Part shown: in pieces, positions 48,005 through 60,554 of the stretch
Layout: every line of letters begins with the position of its first letter
How positions within the stretch are numbered: position 1 is the first letter of the stretch
From: Hofstenia miamia
Lineage: Eukaryota; Xenacoelomorpha; Acoela
Assembly (NCBI GenBank): GCA_004352715.1
Contig: SCFE01000009.1
Coordinates: 1,794,296 to 1,858,295 of the forward strand
DNA length: 64,000 nucleotides
Direction: 5' to 3'
Notes under the pieces: model-generated
The model's database searches: none
What the model was told of the DNA's origin: nothing
The model's input: the letters and a program-made list of their open reading frames with translations, nothing else
Position numbers and translations under genes: made by a program

Positions 48005-48650
48005 TGTCTCCTGCAGCCTTCTTTAAATTGTTTTCATGACCACCATGGGCGAAAAACTCATCCAGTCCACTACTAAAAAGCAGATTTTCTAACAAGATAA
48101 AACTAAGTAGTAACAAGGGAAAACTTAAATATATCTGATATTTTATAGATAATTGAACAAATATTTACCCGGTAATATGAAAACACGGAACATCTTTTAA
48201 TTCGATGGAGTCACGTGCAATTTTGTTAATGATATCGGTTATGTCGCAAGCTAAAAAATAAGGCTGAAATTTAAGAAAAAATTTAAATAATTATATTAGA
48301 AATATTTAACAACAACTGAAGTAAGAACTCAATAAATAATTAAGAGTAGATAGATAAGCTTTCTAAGTTAAAACTGAAGGCAACAACAAACTAGAAATAA
48401 CAAAATTTGTATTAATCATTTCCAAGAAAATGCATGACAGGACCATAAAATTTATCTTGAGCACAGTATATATTTTCAATAAACTAATAATACTTGCGCA
48501 TTACAAAAGATAGAAATCAGTTCACTTACAGCCAATACGAAACGGAGACCAGACTTCCGGTACTTTATCAGGCTCTATTGGTATGAACCGATAGATTTCC
48601 AATAACAAATACACCCTTGAAGCATTATCAATTTCAAGTGTGCTCAAATC
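48005..48650 (-). CDS. DOCK: DOCK-family Rac GEF, block C part 3: conserved N-terminal region before DHR-1
   Basis: Minus-strand exons 48650-48530, 48250-48169 and 48072-48005, phases chaining 0 to 1, 2 to 2, 1 to 1. They read VYLLLEIYRFIPIEPDKVPE then VWSPFRIG, next SCDITDIINKIARDSIELKD then VPCFHITG, next SGLDEFFAHGGHENNLKKAA then GD. DOCK1 has FVCQIVRVGRMEL...RRPFGV, MDVTDIING...HFIPFQPVAG, ENDFLQTVINK. The DITDII motif is nearly invariant in the family. The third exon ends with one base of a codon (donor gtatgg); the missing two bases and the following sequence are found at 33732 on the + strand. For that exon the acceptor at 48074-48073 was chosen, since the alternative upstream AG gives a stop. 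Confidence 0.88.
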
Positions 48651-51588
48651 CTAAAATTCAAAACAGTGAACAAATTTCTATAAAATTTTTCTATTATTAA
48701 AAAATAAAACTGTAAAAAAATCTCATAGAACACACGTAAATGATTCACTCTATGCACGTATACAATCATGAATCATGCGGGATTAAAACAGTTAAAAATT
48801 ATGCTGTTACCAAATAGGAACCAGCCGGGCTGGCAGCTAGTACGTTTAAATTATCTGTTGGGCTAGGGTTTGCTGGAAGGAAAGTTGGAATTGACTCCAA
48901 CAAGAGAATTGTAACCCCAAAAAATATAAGTAAAATATAAGTAAATTCAATAGTTTTCAAATGTTGTTTTCACTACAAATTTGGTAGTGCGATATCAAAG
49001 TAAATATTCAAGGATAAGAATGCTATTATGAATTTGATTTTGTTACCACTACTACAACTTTTGTAATCATTACATGAATTTACTTCATTATTAAGCACCG
49101 ATTTTTTCAATACCATTGTCAGTTGGATCTTTTAAAGTGGTTTACTGAAAGGTAAATATTTACTAAAAATCAAGAAAAAGCTATTTCAGATATTTTGAAG
49201 AAAAACTGAATGTTGCTTTGTAAGAAGCAAGAGACCATTGAATCTACGACCAAAGAATTATGGCCTACGGCCGGTCAATTTCAAAATACATTTTGCACTA
49301 CCGGCTGAGGATAAGAAAATTGTCTTGACCACATAACGCATGCGTTGACACTCCATTTGAATATGAAAATGCTAATTTGCAACAATGGCTTTAAGCTTTG
49401 TTTCTGACTTCTATGATTTTGATAAGAAAACATGTTTATATGGTTCATTTTATCGCGATATCTGACGATGAATATTTGAGCCTAAATGACTTTAAAACTA
49501 CGGATTCACCGATTAATGAAAATTAACTGATCAATAGAGGCGATTAATGAAAATTACAGTGCTAGGCCTAGTTCAAGGCACCCCCGCTTAACGGTCCCCT
49601 ACAAATGTACATTCCGCAAACAACACTTGATTTTTCACAAAGATTGAAGTAACGTAATGAAATGTTCTGTAATCGAAAACTTCCTCAGTTAAATTGCTAT
49701 CATATGATTTAAGAGAGAATTGTCACTATAAGTGATTGTGAAAGCGAAGCTCTCGCAAGATGCTTTCAAAATGAAAACAGACAATAAAATGATAGCAACG
49801 GCTATCAATAATAATACAAAAATTTTCTCAAAAAACAAGCCATCCTTGTAAAGTTCTTATATGCATGTAAATGATATTTGTTGATTAATGAAATTGTAGC
49901 AAAGGTGCAACCTATCGCTTCAAGTGTAATTGTTTACTAAAAAATTTACATGACAATGAAATATGATAAATCATGATTCACGAGCAAAAACGAAATTTCT
50001 GTCTACATAAGTCAAATTTTGTAAGCTGATGTCTATTTTGTCCAACATGTTATATCCTGTCATCTAAAACTGAATTTCAACAAAATCTTATTGATTTTAT
50101 GAAAATGCCGCAAAATCATAAAAATTCAAAAAGTAAACATTTCCAAGAATTTGTTATGCAGTCTGAAGACAGCAAGTAATTTTTTGCGTTGTTTTATTAA
50201 ATGCAATAAACGCAAATGTTTAGATCAAAAATGTTAAATTTAGTACCAGACCTAACCAAATAAGTATTCGCAACTACAAATTTAAATTTTATTTGAGAGG
50301 CGTGTTGTCAATTTTTGTATTTTAATTCTATGTCTTGATTTGTAGATTAATTCTTTGATTGCATATTGTGTATAAATTAAATTAAAAATATGTATGATTA
50401 CTTGTTTTTAAGAAGCATTTGTAAACAAAATAAAGCTATTTTAGAAAAAATAACTTTTTGATGATTCATCGAAACCTTAATTTAAAATTATTCCTCCAAA
50501 AATATTTTACAGATTGGATGTTAAACCAAAAAAGATAAAATAAGTTCAATCCAGAAAATACCCTAAAAACCGCGTTATCGGGTCATTGATGAAGTTCACT
50601 CACACATTAATTTCTTAATTAAGATTCCATGTATTAACCTTAAACTGTATGGTGATTTTTAAAATTTTTTTTCATGATTGTAAATATTTTTTAAAAGCAA
50701 ATAGCAGCTAAAGAAGTTGTTAACCGCAAACAGCAACCCTTTTGCTGTTTACAGCTTCGATATTTTCTTACTTAGTTCTTAGATTGAATCGATAAAAAAT
50801 TCGTAGATAGGTTCTGACATTGCATGGATAAGAGCAGGGGGTTTTTTATGATCATGCAAAAATATTGAAGAAATGCATTTCCCGACTTAGTTTTTAATTT
50901 TTTTTAATGTTTCGCCAAGCATTTTTTGATTTAATTAGTTTAGTTGGGGGACCAACCCCCCCCCCTCTGGGACCAGATGTGAAGAAAATTGAAAATAGTT
51001 CACTTTGATCTACAATCGCATAGAAATTTAGCAAATCATTTTCACATAATATATATGTAGTCTTTTAGAATACGTATATTACGCCAATGGAAAGAAAATG
51101 TTTGTTTGCACATAAGCAATTACTGTGCCCATTGTTTGTTTACAGCCCTCTTAAAAATCATAAACGCGCCTTTGATATCCGGTGCTTTGTAAATGCTTTG
51201 AAAATTTTTCTAAATGAAAAGTCAATCATCTATTTTAGAAGTTGACAATGAGCGAGACATGACAGTTATAAATATGCACAGCACACCACACAATTGTGAA
51301 ATGACTCATAGTATAAAAATAATATTCATGAGAATCCAAATATAAAATATAATTGATACGTTGAATCACCCTCTACCAATGGTGTTTGTTGACTAATTGG
51401 TGCTGCAAGTATCTTTATGAATGATTACATCACTGGTCTAATTCTTGTGCGTCTTTGTGGGCTGTTGAGGGGATTGAAAGACATTGCTAGTGTTAAGGGC
51501 ACAGATAATATGCCAAAATGGGTAAAATTTATTTGCTGTTTTAAACAGTACTTGTTTGCTGCTTGTTGTAAGTGCTTGCAGCTGTTAA

Positions 51589-52010
51589 AAGCAGTGTTGT
51601 TGGTAGCCTTGTATGTAGCTAAAAAACTATTCACGCTATGCTAAACCTGAAAGCACCAAGTGATAGAGAAGAGTATCCTCTTTCTTTTTCATTCCAAATT
51701 CGTGACTTTGCGCACGACACGCCTCAATAGGTTTGGGATACCTTTGCACATACCAAGAAATAAAAAAAAATTGTTGTTGCTAGCATGTGCTCAAACTTTA
51801 TAAATACATGAACATTGGGTATGGAGAGAATTTAAATATTTTTCAAATATTCGAATTTTTCAAAAAAAACTGTTAATCTTTTCAACAACTTCCAGCCACA
51901 GCAATATGGTTTAACTGAAGTTTTTAACATTGCACTAAAGCATGTTCCCCAATAGACCTGTTCATTACTCACGATTTTCAAATTCCTTGTAACTGTGGAA
52001 AAACGGCTTG
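51589..52010 (+). repeat. dispersed repeat family, copy a
   Basis: About 420 bp matching the reverse complement of 58850-59260 along its length: shared 'attcacgctatgct', 'gatacctttgcacatacc', 'gttaatcttttcaaca' and 'ttccccaatagac' blocks, plus indels. Copy c at 26845-27025 has only the beginning. There is no TIR, and no ORF is conserved between copies. Confidence 0.65.
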
Positions 52011-53282
52011 TCTTCGTAATGGACACTAGTTAGTTTAAGGTTAACAAAAAGACAAGGCCGCCCATTATTATGTCGTCTTACAAACTATAGCTGGTTAAAA
52101 TATGAAAAATTGATCAACAATAGTCTTTAACCGAATTACAGGGCCCATGAACCTTGACTTTGTTGCAACTCTAATAAAATATTAGGTTCCTAATGATTTA
52201 CAATGTGTATCCGATACTGATTTTAAAATAGAGTTCGTGCAAAATACTAGTCATGCACATTCTAGAACTTACCACTTGCATTGAATCTATCAATAAACGT
52301 TAATAAAAGATCGAAATATAGGTAGCAAAGCATACAGTGAAAATAATTTTGTATTCTTCTTGATTACTTCTCTTCATCACGGCGGGCTCACTAAAATGAG
52401 CACAATGAGTTTATTTTAAAACAGATAATAGAAAACATAATTTTCTATGTGTTTGCTACCCCATTTAAGCAAAATACTTGCGAAAACCAAACTTGCATGC
52501 AGAATCATTTGATCAAGAACTTCAACCATTTACTTCCTTAAGAATTACTTTTACTTCACTAGGCTAATCATTTCAGAAGCCCTGGCCTATGAATTTCAAA
52601 ATTTTGTTAATATTTATTTTCAATTGTCTGGTCGTAACAAAAGCGGTTAAATTTTTGGAAACGATTCTAAAGCCTTCGACGCATGCAACATATAGATAAA
52701 TCAGCGACCTTCAGATCCTCCCGACAAGATAACCAATTTCTACATAGTTAGAGATGAAACCCCAAAAAACATGTTATGGCTTATTACAATCATTACTAAT
52801 TATTGAATTTCAATGGAAAACCCAAACATTTTTCTAAAAAAATAATAACCATTATAAACCATATGCACTTAATGAACAACAACGTAATTCGCACTAATAG
52901 CAACAAAAAATACCATGGAAATAGCTTAAAATGGAAATAGCTTAAGAGCATGATATAACGATTTAATATTTCAGCTAGGGCCCTGCGAGCACTCGAAAAT
53001 TCGATTTGGGTCCACTTGAAATTGAAGCATTAACAGGCTTCGAGTTAAGTCGAGTCGACTTGAATTACGTTGATTTGATATTGAATAGTAAATTGCATGA
53101 TTGAGAAATATATATAATTTTATGATTGAAAAAGCCTTCTACAAAAAATTGTCTCTAGACGGCTGGATTGAGTCATATTGTCTAGCGAATGATTGTGACT
53201 AACATCCAAATACCAGAATTGATTGATATTACGTTGATATAATCTCCATTCCGAGTTAAATTTTTAAAAGCTGTGTTAAAAC

Positions 53283-53640
53283 AAGGGATCGTTAGATTTT
53301 AATCGCGATTAATCGTATGAAAAAAAAATTGGCGATAGATTAATCGTAATCGCTGCTGCCAGGAGATTAATAATCGCGATTAATCGTCGATTAATCTACT
53401 TCTGATTTAAAATATTCAAAATACAATATATCAATTGAAAGATTTTCAAATTAGAAATATTAACTATTATTGTTATTTGAGATTATTTCCTGAAGTCATT
53501 TTACTCTGCATGTGCTTGTTAGGGTAAAGAAATTTGGATCTCTAAGTTGAGGGGTAATTAACAATTTGGTAATCAGATAGAGCATAACCAGCTTTGCTGA
53601 ACAGTCTCTCAACCTGATTAGAAGTTGGCGTGATAAAATC
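53283..53640 (-). mobile_element. hAT element relic
   Basis: The left part has repeated 'aatcgcgattaatcg' words in both orientations (53300-53395), a subterminal pattern common in hAT elements. On the minus strand about 53636-53560 encodes TPTSNQVERLFSKAGYALSD, which is the hAT transposase C-terminal motif (S..ERLFS.AG). No clear right end or target duplication was identified. Confidence 0.65.
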
Positions 53641-55094
53641 GAGGATCCTTATATATAGAATTATGCAACATTCGACGCTTCCTAGGTATGTTAGATGACT
53701 AAGGCCACGGTTAGACTGGTGATTGTTTTAAAAGTGATCTATCACATTTTGATTGAATCGCACGTCTAACCACCCAAGATAATTAGCAATGTGACGATCA
53801 CAAGGAAATCACCTCATTATCATGATCAAAGTTGCCGCTTTCCAGTTGGTAAACAAGTTCAAACTTTTATTCAAGTGATAGTAGACAGGAAACTTTTCCG
53901 TAACTTAAAAACATCAACATTGTTAAATAATGTATTTATATACTAAATTTACAATTATTTTACGAATTACCTAATTTCAGCATATCAAAGTGGCCGATAT
54001 TCATTATAGTGAAAAGCTCATCTGAAAAAGTGAAAAACTTCACATTATCCAACCTACCTTACACTAAATCGCCTACAATTTGCACTATTCAAAGCAAGAT
54101 GCTACTAGACATTAACCTCTTACATATTAAAAGTTCACTAGAATACAATTCATACAACAAAACAATCAGAGACTTTATGGCTGCTAATTTTAAGCAAAAG
54201 CTAAGTTAAGCCACGAGGAGACATTGAATCCGGTATCAAAATAATTAATGGGATTGGAACTAAATCTAATTCGACAATATGAGAGTGTGAGCAATAAGAT
54301 CGATTCTTCAAGAACCGTAGCTCTTTACTAGTAGGCATATGTGCATATGTTAACTAAAAATAAGTTTTTTATAAGAAATATTTTATAAGAATCAGAGGCT
54401 TTAAAATGCTCAAAATTTAAGAATTATATAAGAATCAATCTAAGGCTTAAAATATGAAATTTCGAGATTTCTGAAAACCTAATATACTTTTGGTAAAACA
54501 TACACTGTACTTGTTTATATTGCATAAACAATCATGGTGCGTATGAAAATGTTGACCTTTCAAATAGCGATAACTCCGATTCCCTCTTATAAATACTATT
54601 TCACCTGAAAAAATTTATTAATCACGTAAGAATATGTTAGGCTCATATTGACTGAATCATTAAGCACTAAGGCTTATATCCACAGGTTACACCTTCACAA
54701 TACACTAGACTAACTTAAGCTATTAATAAGCTTCATTATAAAAAACAAAGAAGCAATACATATATTCAAAATTGTTATAGAAAATTCAAAATAAGAATGA
54801 ATCTAAACAATTATTTGATTATGGTGATCAGAAAATAAAAAATTTGTTGGTTATTGATAGTAGCACACGACAAGATCAAATCTTACGTGATAATGTCTGT
54901 TTCTGAACAAAGGGAAACTTTCAACAAGATATTGTAGTTGTTTGAGTTTGATGGAAGAGAAACATCTCCGAGACTAACACTTAAACAGAAAAGGCGTCCA
55001 AATTGATGAACACTCTCATCCGAATACGAACTACGAATCGCTGAATGTCTTAGACTTTCATTTATCTAAAACAACTTCTCATACAGTGGAAATG

Positions 55095-55470
55095 ATCAGG
55101 TTGAACCAGTGTTTGGAAAAAATTCGATTTTAATTAAAAAAATCAAATAAGTCGGATTTTTTTATTTAAATCAGATTTTTTATCTAAATTTCAATTTTAC
55201 CCAGACAATCTTCCAAGGTAGTAAATATTAGAAATCTTTTTGATACTACTATTTTTTAAATACAATAATTTAATAAATTTTAAATAAAGTAAACATAAAA
55301 AACATGCAAAACAACATTTCAGTGCTTGCCAATTCATTCCAATGTCACGACAATGACTTCAAAACAATTAGAATACACTACTTGTATCTCTTTTAGTGTA
55401 CTTGATTTATATCAACATTTGATTTAAATCAATGACTTAAATCGAGTGATTTAATTCGACCAGAACTGCG
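55095..55470. repeat. possible non-autonomous element rich in 'gatttaaatc' words
   Basis: The left end, cagtgtttggaaaaaattcg, is followed by alternating 'gatttaaat' words. Similar words recur inverted at 55405-55460 (tttgatttaaatcaatgac). This looks like a MITE with subterminal repeats, but precise termini were not found. Confidence 0.35.
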
Positions 55471-56373
55471 TTGAACTAAATCCGAAATGACTGAATGAAC
55501 TATCTGCGTGGGTTAGGTAGAAATCCGACTGCATGATAAGTATGTAATGAATACTTACGTATACTAACAAAAAGTGAACATTAGAAATATATTGACTAGA
55601 TATAGGAAAAACTAAACTAAATGACGCTTTTTTCCTTAACAAATTTATTAATCATCATTAAACTTAATCACGAAACGATTGCCTTATAAGTATTATTTTT
55701 CATATTACCTCTTTGAAGCGGTCTGAAGAAATCAAAGATTTATAGCAATTATACCACCTGCTAGTTTGCATGGATTACATTAATTTTCCAAGCAAAATAG
55801 TTCATACGTAGCACAAGACTTGAAAATAACATTTGACAAAAAAATTGAAAAAAGCATGTTTAATACACCCAATGATTTTTCAATCAACCTGTTAAAATAC
55901 TTAGTCAACTGACGTTTTAACAAAAAATATTTCTTTGAATTTATTATAATATGTAAAAGTGCAGCGACAACACTATAAATCAAAGGTGAATTGACATAAC
56001 GATTTAGTCCATTGCATACAGTATACAAATTACGTATAGAATTTTCGTTGAGCATACAATTACTTTGCTGGCAATACACTCATTGTACACAGAGATGCAT
56101 GAAAAATTAAATGGTACGAGGTTGACAATAACACTAATTGATTAAAATTGTTTCAATAAATTTTAATTAAATACCATCGATGGGGTCCTAATTAACATGA
56201 AATTGTCCGTAGAAACAATCATTGCGAAATGTTGCAATCGGAGACAAACTTGATTTCCGCTTTGATCTTGCCAAATTTACATCAAATATTGAACAAATTT
56301 CGAATTTTGTTTCGTTTTAACACTAGAAGTCAAGTGAATGCAACGTAATAAAAATTATCGCAATTGAACATAC

Positions 56374-56546
56374 CCTCATAGAAATAACAAAAGCTAACTG
56401 CCTTTTCAAAGTTTGACATAATATATGACGCTATCATTTTAAAGGCCTGATCAAAACACGAATATGGTTGTTCAAACGTTAAAAAGTGTACAATTGAGAA
56501 TTTCCTTTGCAAAGCAACGTGGCAATCAATTTTCACGAAATTTACA
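56374..56546 (-). CDS. DOCK: DOCK-family Rac GEF, block C part 2b: probable exon
   Basis: The minus-strand ORF reads FSIVHFLTFEQPYSCFDQAF then KMIASYIMSNFEKAVSFCYF, aligning with DOCK1 SLALFVNLKNVVCKIGEDAE then VLMSLYDPVESKFISENYLV without a gap. It ends at a strong gtatgt donor with one trailing base. The start is uncertain: acceptors after 56547 or 56505 both give one leading base. Residue identity is low, so the call rests on aligned pattern, position and donor. Confidence 0.5.
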
Positions 56547-56867
56547 CTGCGTGCCTTAAACGCCTTTAATGTTTTTAATTATGGTTGACCTCATTAGTAC
56601 TTCAAAATCCAAAAAACGCCATTAGTAGTAAAAAACTCAATCTCAAGAACTTCGTTTAAAGTTGAAAACTTTTTATGCTCTTTTGAAATTAATAGAGTGA
56701 AACAATTTTTCACGTATTTGTTGTAAATTGAAATAATAGTATTTTAAGATATGAAAAGTGAAAATCACTTGGGGAAACGTTTGTTCAAGATAATTGCGCA
56801 ATCGAATCATATGAAATGTATCTCTTTATATGCAACAAAACGATTAACGCATGAAAAAATTACTTAC

Positions 56868-57309
56868 ATAACGATAGATTTTCGAAGCACTCAAAGTTTT
56901 TGGATCAACAATTAATCCATTACTATCTCTAATGTCGATTTCGACGTCAAACGCTCTAAAACAAGATTAGCAAAGCTAACTAACTAAATTATAATAACTT
57001 ATTGCCACGAATGATAAGTTCGCATATCGATTTGATTCCAAGATAGAGCTTCTCATTAGAAACATTGACAAACTTCAGGTCTTTGATGTTTTGAACAAGC
57101 TCGTGAATAATCTCTGCGCGTGTGTTATTGTCTTTACGATCCTAAATGAAACATATGAAATGGTTATAATTATATACAATAACTAAAGTTTAAATAGTTT
57201 TGACACAAATACAAAACTTACAACAAACGCTGATTTATAGACATTCAACCATCGGAGAAGGGTGATCTTACACTCGTTGAATAACTTGTCAGCAATGAAT
57301 TGCGGCGAA
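56868..57309 (-). CDS. DOCK: DOCK-family Rac GEF, block C part 2a: N-terminal helical segment
   Basis: Minus-strand exons 57309-57222, 57141-56999 and 56955-56868, phases 1 to 0, 0 to 2, 1 to 0. They encode ADKLFNECKITLLRWLNVYK then SAFV; DRKDNNTRAEIIHELVQNIK then DLKF; and KAFDVEIDIRDSNGLIVDPK then TLSASKIYRY. DOCK1 has IQEVTTTLREWSTIWRQLYV, QDNREMFRSVRHMIYDLIEW and RILDLDLVVRDEDGNILDPE, in that order. This part of DOCK proteins packs with the SH3 domain and with ELMO. The last intron is only 43 bp (56998-56956). An exon linking 56868 to 56546 is probably missing, since phases differ. Confidence 0.85.
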
Positions 57310-57725
57310 CTAAAGAGTCTGTGTTAGAACAGCAAGTGGGCTCTATCCGGCCCAGATTAATCATTCAGTATTCCGTTATGTTATAATCCATTTTGATTCT
57401 TAAAGTCAGTTTGCTGCTCTGGTTAAAAGAAGAGTTAGAAATGTATACACAAAAAAAGATTGGCCGATTTTAGAAGAGTAAATTCATTCAATTAAAGACT
57501 AGCAAAGCAAGATAAACAAAATCAAAAGCAAATCCACAACATATTATAGTAATGGCAACATAAATTCGTACAAATATAATTATCTTAAATTAAGAATTTA
57601 GTATAATTAAAGTTCCTACTGCTAAAATAGTGTATACAGTTGATAAAAATGATTCCAAAGACAATGGAAGTACGTCTTTATTTTTTAATGATGTTTGATG
57701 AAAACTGTCAAAGAATTAGTTTCAA

Positions 57726-57871
57726 TTATATATATATATATATATATATATTGGTGATTTGTAATAAAGTTTTCACATATATTGGTGCTTTGTAACGCTC
57801 ACCACATATATTGGTGTTATGTAACCAAATGGTGTTNNNNNNNNNNNNNNNNNNNNNNNNNNNNNNNNNNN
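57726..57871. repeat. (TA)n tract, 30-bp minisatellite and 35-N gap
   Basis: A TA tract (57726-57751) is followed by three diverged units of about 30 bp starting 'atatattggtg' (about 57746, 57777 and 57806). It then enters 35 Ns (57837-57871). The array was probably longer and broke the assembly. Confidence 0.85.
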
Positions 57872-58849
57872 ATATATCACATATTGCGCATCAAACTATT
57901 TATGAAAATTCTCAGAAACTAAAATATTAAATATAATCTCAATTTCTCTTCAGCAAGATTTTTAGATATAATCCTGAATAGTATATCTTGACAAAATTTC
58001 ATAACAGTCGGTCAGGAATTGACGAAGTCGTTTTTACAAATTTAGAAAAAAACAGGAAACAAAATGAAAAAAAAGATAAAACAGAGTGAACATATAACAA
58101 ACACGACACATAACTCAAATCAGATTTACTTTTTTTTTTTCTTTTAAGTTTAATTTTGGTCAAAAAAAAAACGTATAGAGCAAAGTGGATAGTTGAGACG
58201 GGTGACAAGGGCGATATTTCTGAATAGTATATTGCGTTTTGGGCTTGTTGAAAACATATATAAAATTTCATTTTTGAAAAAAAATGTACATTCTCTGTGT
58301 GTTTGACCCACACTGTATAGCATATGAACATGTCTGGCCTCAAAGCGCATAAATTGATTGCCATGATTACGTTTGTGGGGTTCTCCCTCCTCTCTGCGCG
58401 ATATAGACTATATAGGTTTTATTTTTTAAAATAAAAAATTTCAATTTCTATTCATTCAAGTTGGTAAACAACCTTCATACATTTTTTCAAATTATAATTG
58501 AGAGACCTTGCTTTCTTGAACTTAACACCATCAGCATTTGATTGGTTAATAAACTAAACTATACTATAATTTTTAAACAATTACAAATCAAAATGCTAGA
58601 ATTGAATTTTTAATAATGGTAAAACAATTGATCATATATTAGTGAATATAGTTATGATATTAATGGGCTAATGTGTATAAACAAGACCCCAGTTTCTTTC
58701 GAACTCCTGCTCGACTCTACTAGAGACCCGGCTAGACTCGAATTTTAACATTAAACAGCGTGGCGCCCTTTTTAATGCAGAAATCGTTTTTCCACATTTA
58801 CAAAGAATTTTCTCTAAGCCTATTTCTAAATTTTAAAATCTTAGGGCAT

Positions 58850-59260
58850 GGGTATGTCTATTGGGAAACATACTCTAATGCAATGTTGAAAATTTCTATT
58901 AAAGCATATTTGTGTGGCAGAGGGTGTTGAAAAGATTAACAAGTTTTCTTTGAAAATTTCGAATTTTTGAAAAAGATTTAAATTATCTCCATACCTAGTG
59001 TTCAAGGAGGCAAAAAAAAACTTTGACTGTTTCTTGATATGTGCAAAGATATTCCAAACCCAGAGGTCGCGGGGCCGAGGCGCAACGGCACGATCCGACA
59101 GAGCCAGCGTGCGGATTTAGAGCAAAAAAGAAAGAGTCTCTCCTCTATCATGTGGTAATTTCAGATTGAGCATAGCGTCAATAGTTTTTGAGCTATAAGT
59201 GCTTAAAATTTTTTTATAGAATCATGACAAATTTTCAAAAATCACCAGGCCGTTTAAGGT
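58850..59260 (-). repeat. dispersed repeat family, copy b
   Basis: Inverted relative to copy a at 51589-52010 and similar over about 400 bp. It has a locally GC-rich insertion (59060-59120) not seen in copy a. Both copies lie in DOCK block C introns. Confidence 0.65.
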
Positions 59261-60554
59261 TAAAAGACAGACCCTATCGCAGGCCCTGCGAAGCTAAAAT
59301 GCAAAAGCCGGCTGAACTTCGAGCGTTTTGGACTCTACAGTAACAATGAATTACAAACATCGATTTAAGATTTAAATGCATAAAAATGTCATTACAACCA
59401 CTTTGTGTAATTATGAATCAATAAAATTTACAAAAGGTAAATACGGCAAAGATGCCTAAAAGAAAATGAGTCAATATTTAAAATATTCTTAATAGGAGTA
59501 ATTTGTTAAAAACGAGGACGAAACCAATTGTATTGTAACTCTAATGAAATGATATAAAAAACAGTTTGGGATAAAGAGCGTTATCTTCAAACGAAAACAA
59601 ACAATAATCGTTTGTCTTATTGGCAAGTACAGTGAACTAATACAATACTATTACAGGATTAGGATTCTGCTGCAAAAAGTTCTCCCATGCAGCATGATTT
59701 CTAGGTTATTAACCCTAATCTCGCTTATCTTACGTTTTCGTCCCAAACTAAAAATCTGAATAAAAGTTAGTTAAACTCAAACTAAGATATTCTAACAACT
59801 TGATTTTGTTCAGATAAGGATAAGATTATCACATGAGAATATTTTAGTTTATGTGTATGCTGAAGAAGTACACATGATGAATTGCCAGATTCAGAATAAT
59901 GACTTGTGAAAAGTCTTCATGAATTTTTTTAAACTAAAACGGCTTTAGGTGGAGAATCTGTGTTAGTCAATTCAATCAGAGCTTTGTGTTGACTAATCTA
60001 TTCATCTGTCTTGTAGTGAAACTAATTATTTAGTATCACTAACTACATTTTCATGACTATGGATTTTTCCACGTTTTTAACTAGAAATATTTGTTGGAGA
60101 TGCGTATGTTTAAATAATTTAGATACGTATAGTGTCCCCTACAGTCGATAATACTTTGTATTGCGGGACTGTGAAGAAATCAATGTTGAAGAATTTGTTA
60201 CGAATTCTTAGCAAAACAAATTAGCGGGAACATATTGTGAAATTAAAATTTCTACATATCATTAATGTTTTGTATAATATAGAGCATTTCTTCGTTTCTT
60301 AAAATGAATATTATATAATACCAGGGGCCCATTGCGCCCGATTTCTCAGGGTCAAGGGCACAGTGTATTTTTAAAAAACTTAGTGAAATATATAGACGTG
60401 GCCATATTAGTATTCAGTTTTGCATGATTAACAAGTAAGAGGTGTTCAATTACAACCTGGATGGCTATGACCGTTTAAAAATACAATTATAATAAGCAAA
60501 GCAAACAGCTCGTCTGTAATTGAAGCCTAAGAAACCTTTCGAAAAATCGTACAC

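Larger units (their letters stand above)
48651..56373 (-). other. large intron region of DOCK block C
   Basis: Between the exon ending at 56374 (one trailing base) and the one starting at 48650 (phase 0). The phases do not match and about 20 residues of the DOCK alignment are missing, so one small exon should lie here; I could not find it. The region holds a dispersed repeat (51589-52010), an hAT relic (53283-53640) and an A/T-rich possible MITE (55095-55470). Otherwise it is AT-rich and non-coding. Confidence 0.55.

Noticed and set aside
221-57309. Three separate DOCK paralogues instead of one split gene
   Set aside because: The blocks do not overlap in the protein, each stops or starts where another takes over, and the C-to-B phase fits; three complementary partial paralogues would be a much less likely coincidence, though not excluded.
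57999-58364. Minus-strand ORF of 121 codons
   Set aside because: Composition is hydrophobic and lysine-rich with homopolymer runs, it has no family resemblance, and it lies in a DOCK intron beside a gap; likely a chance ORF.
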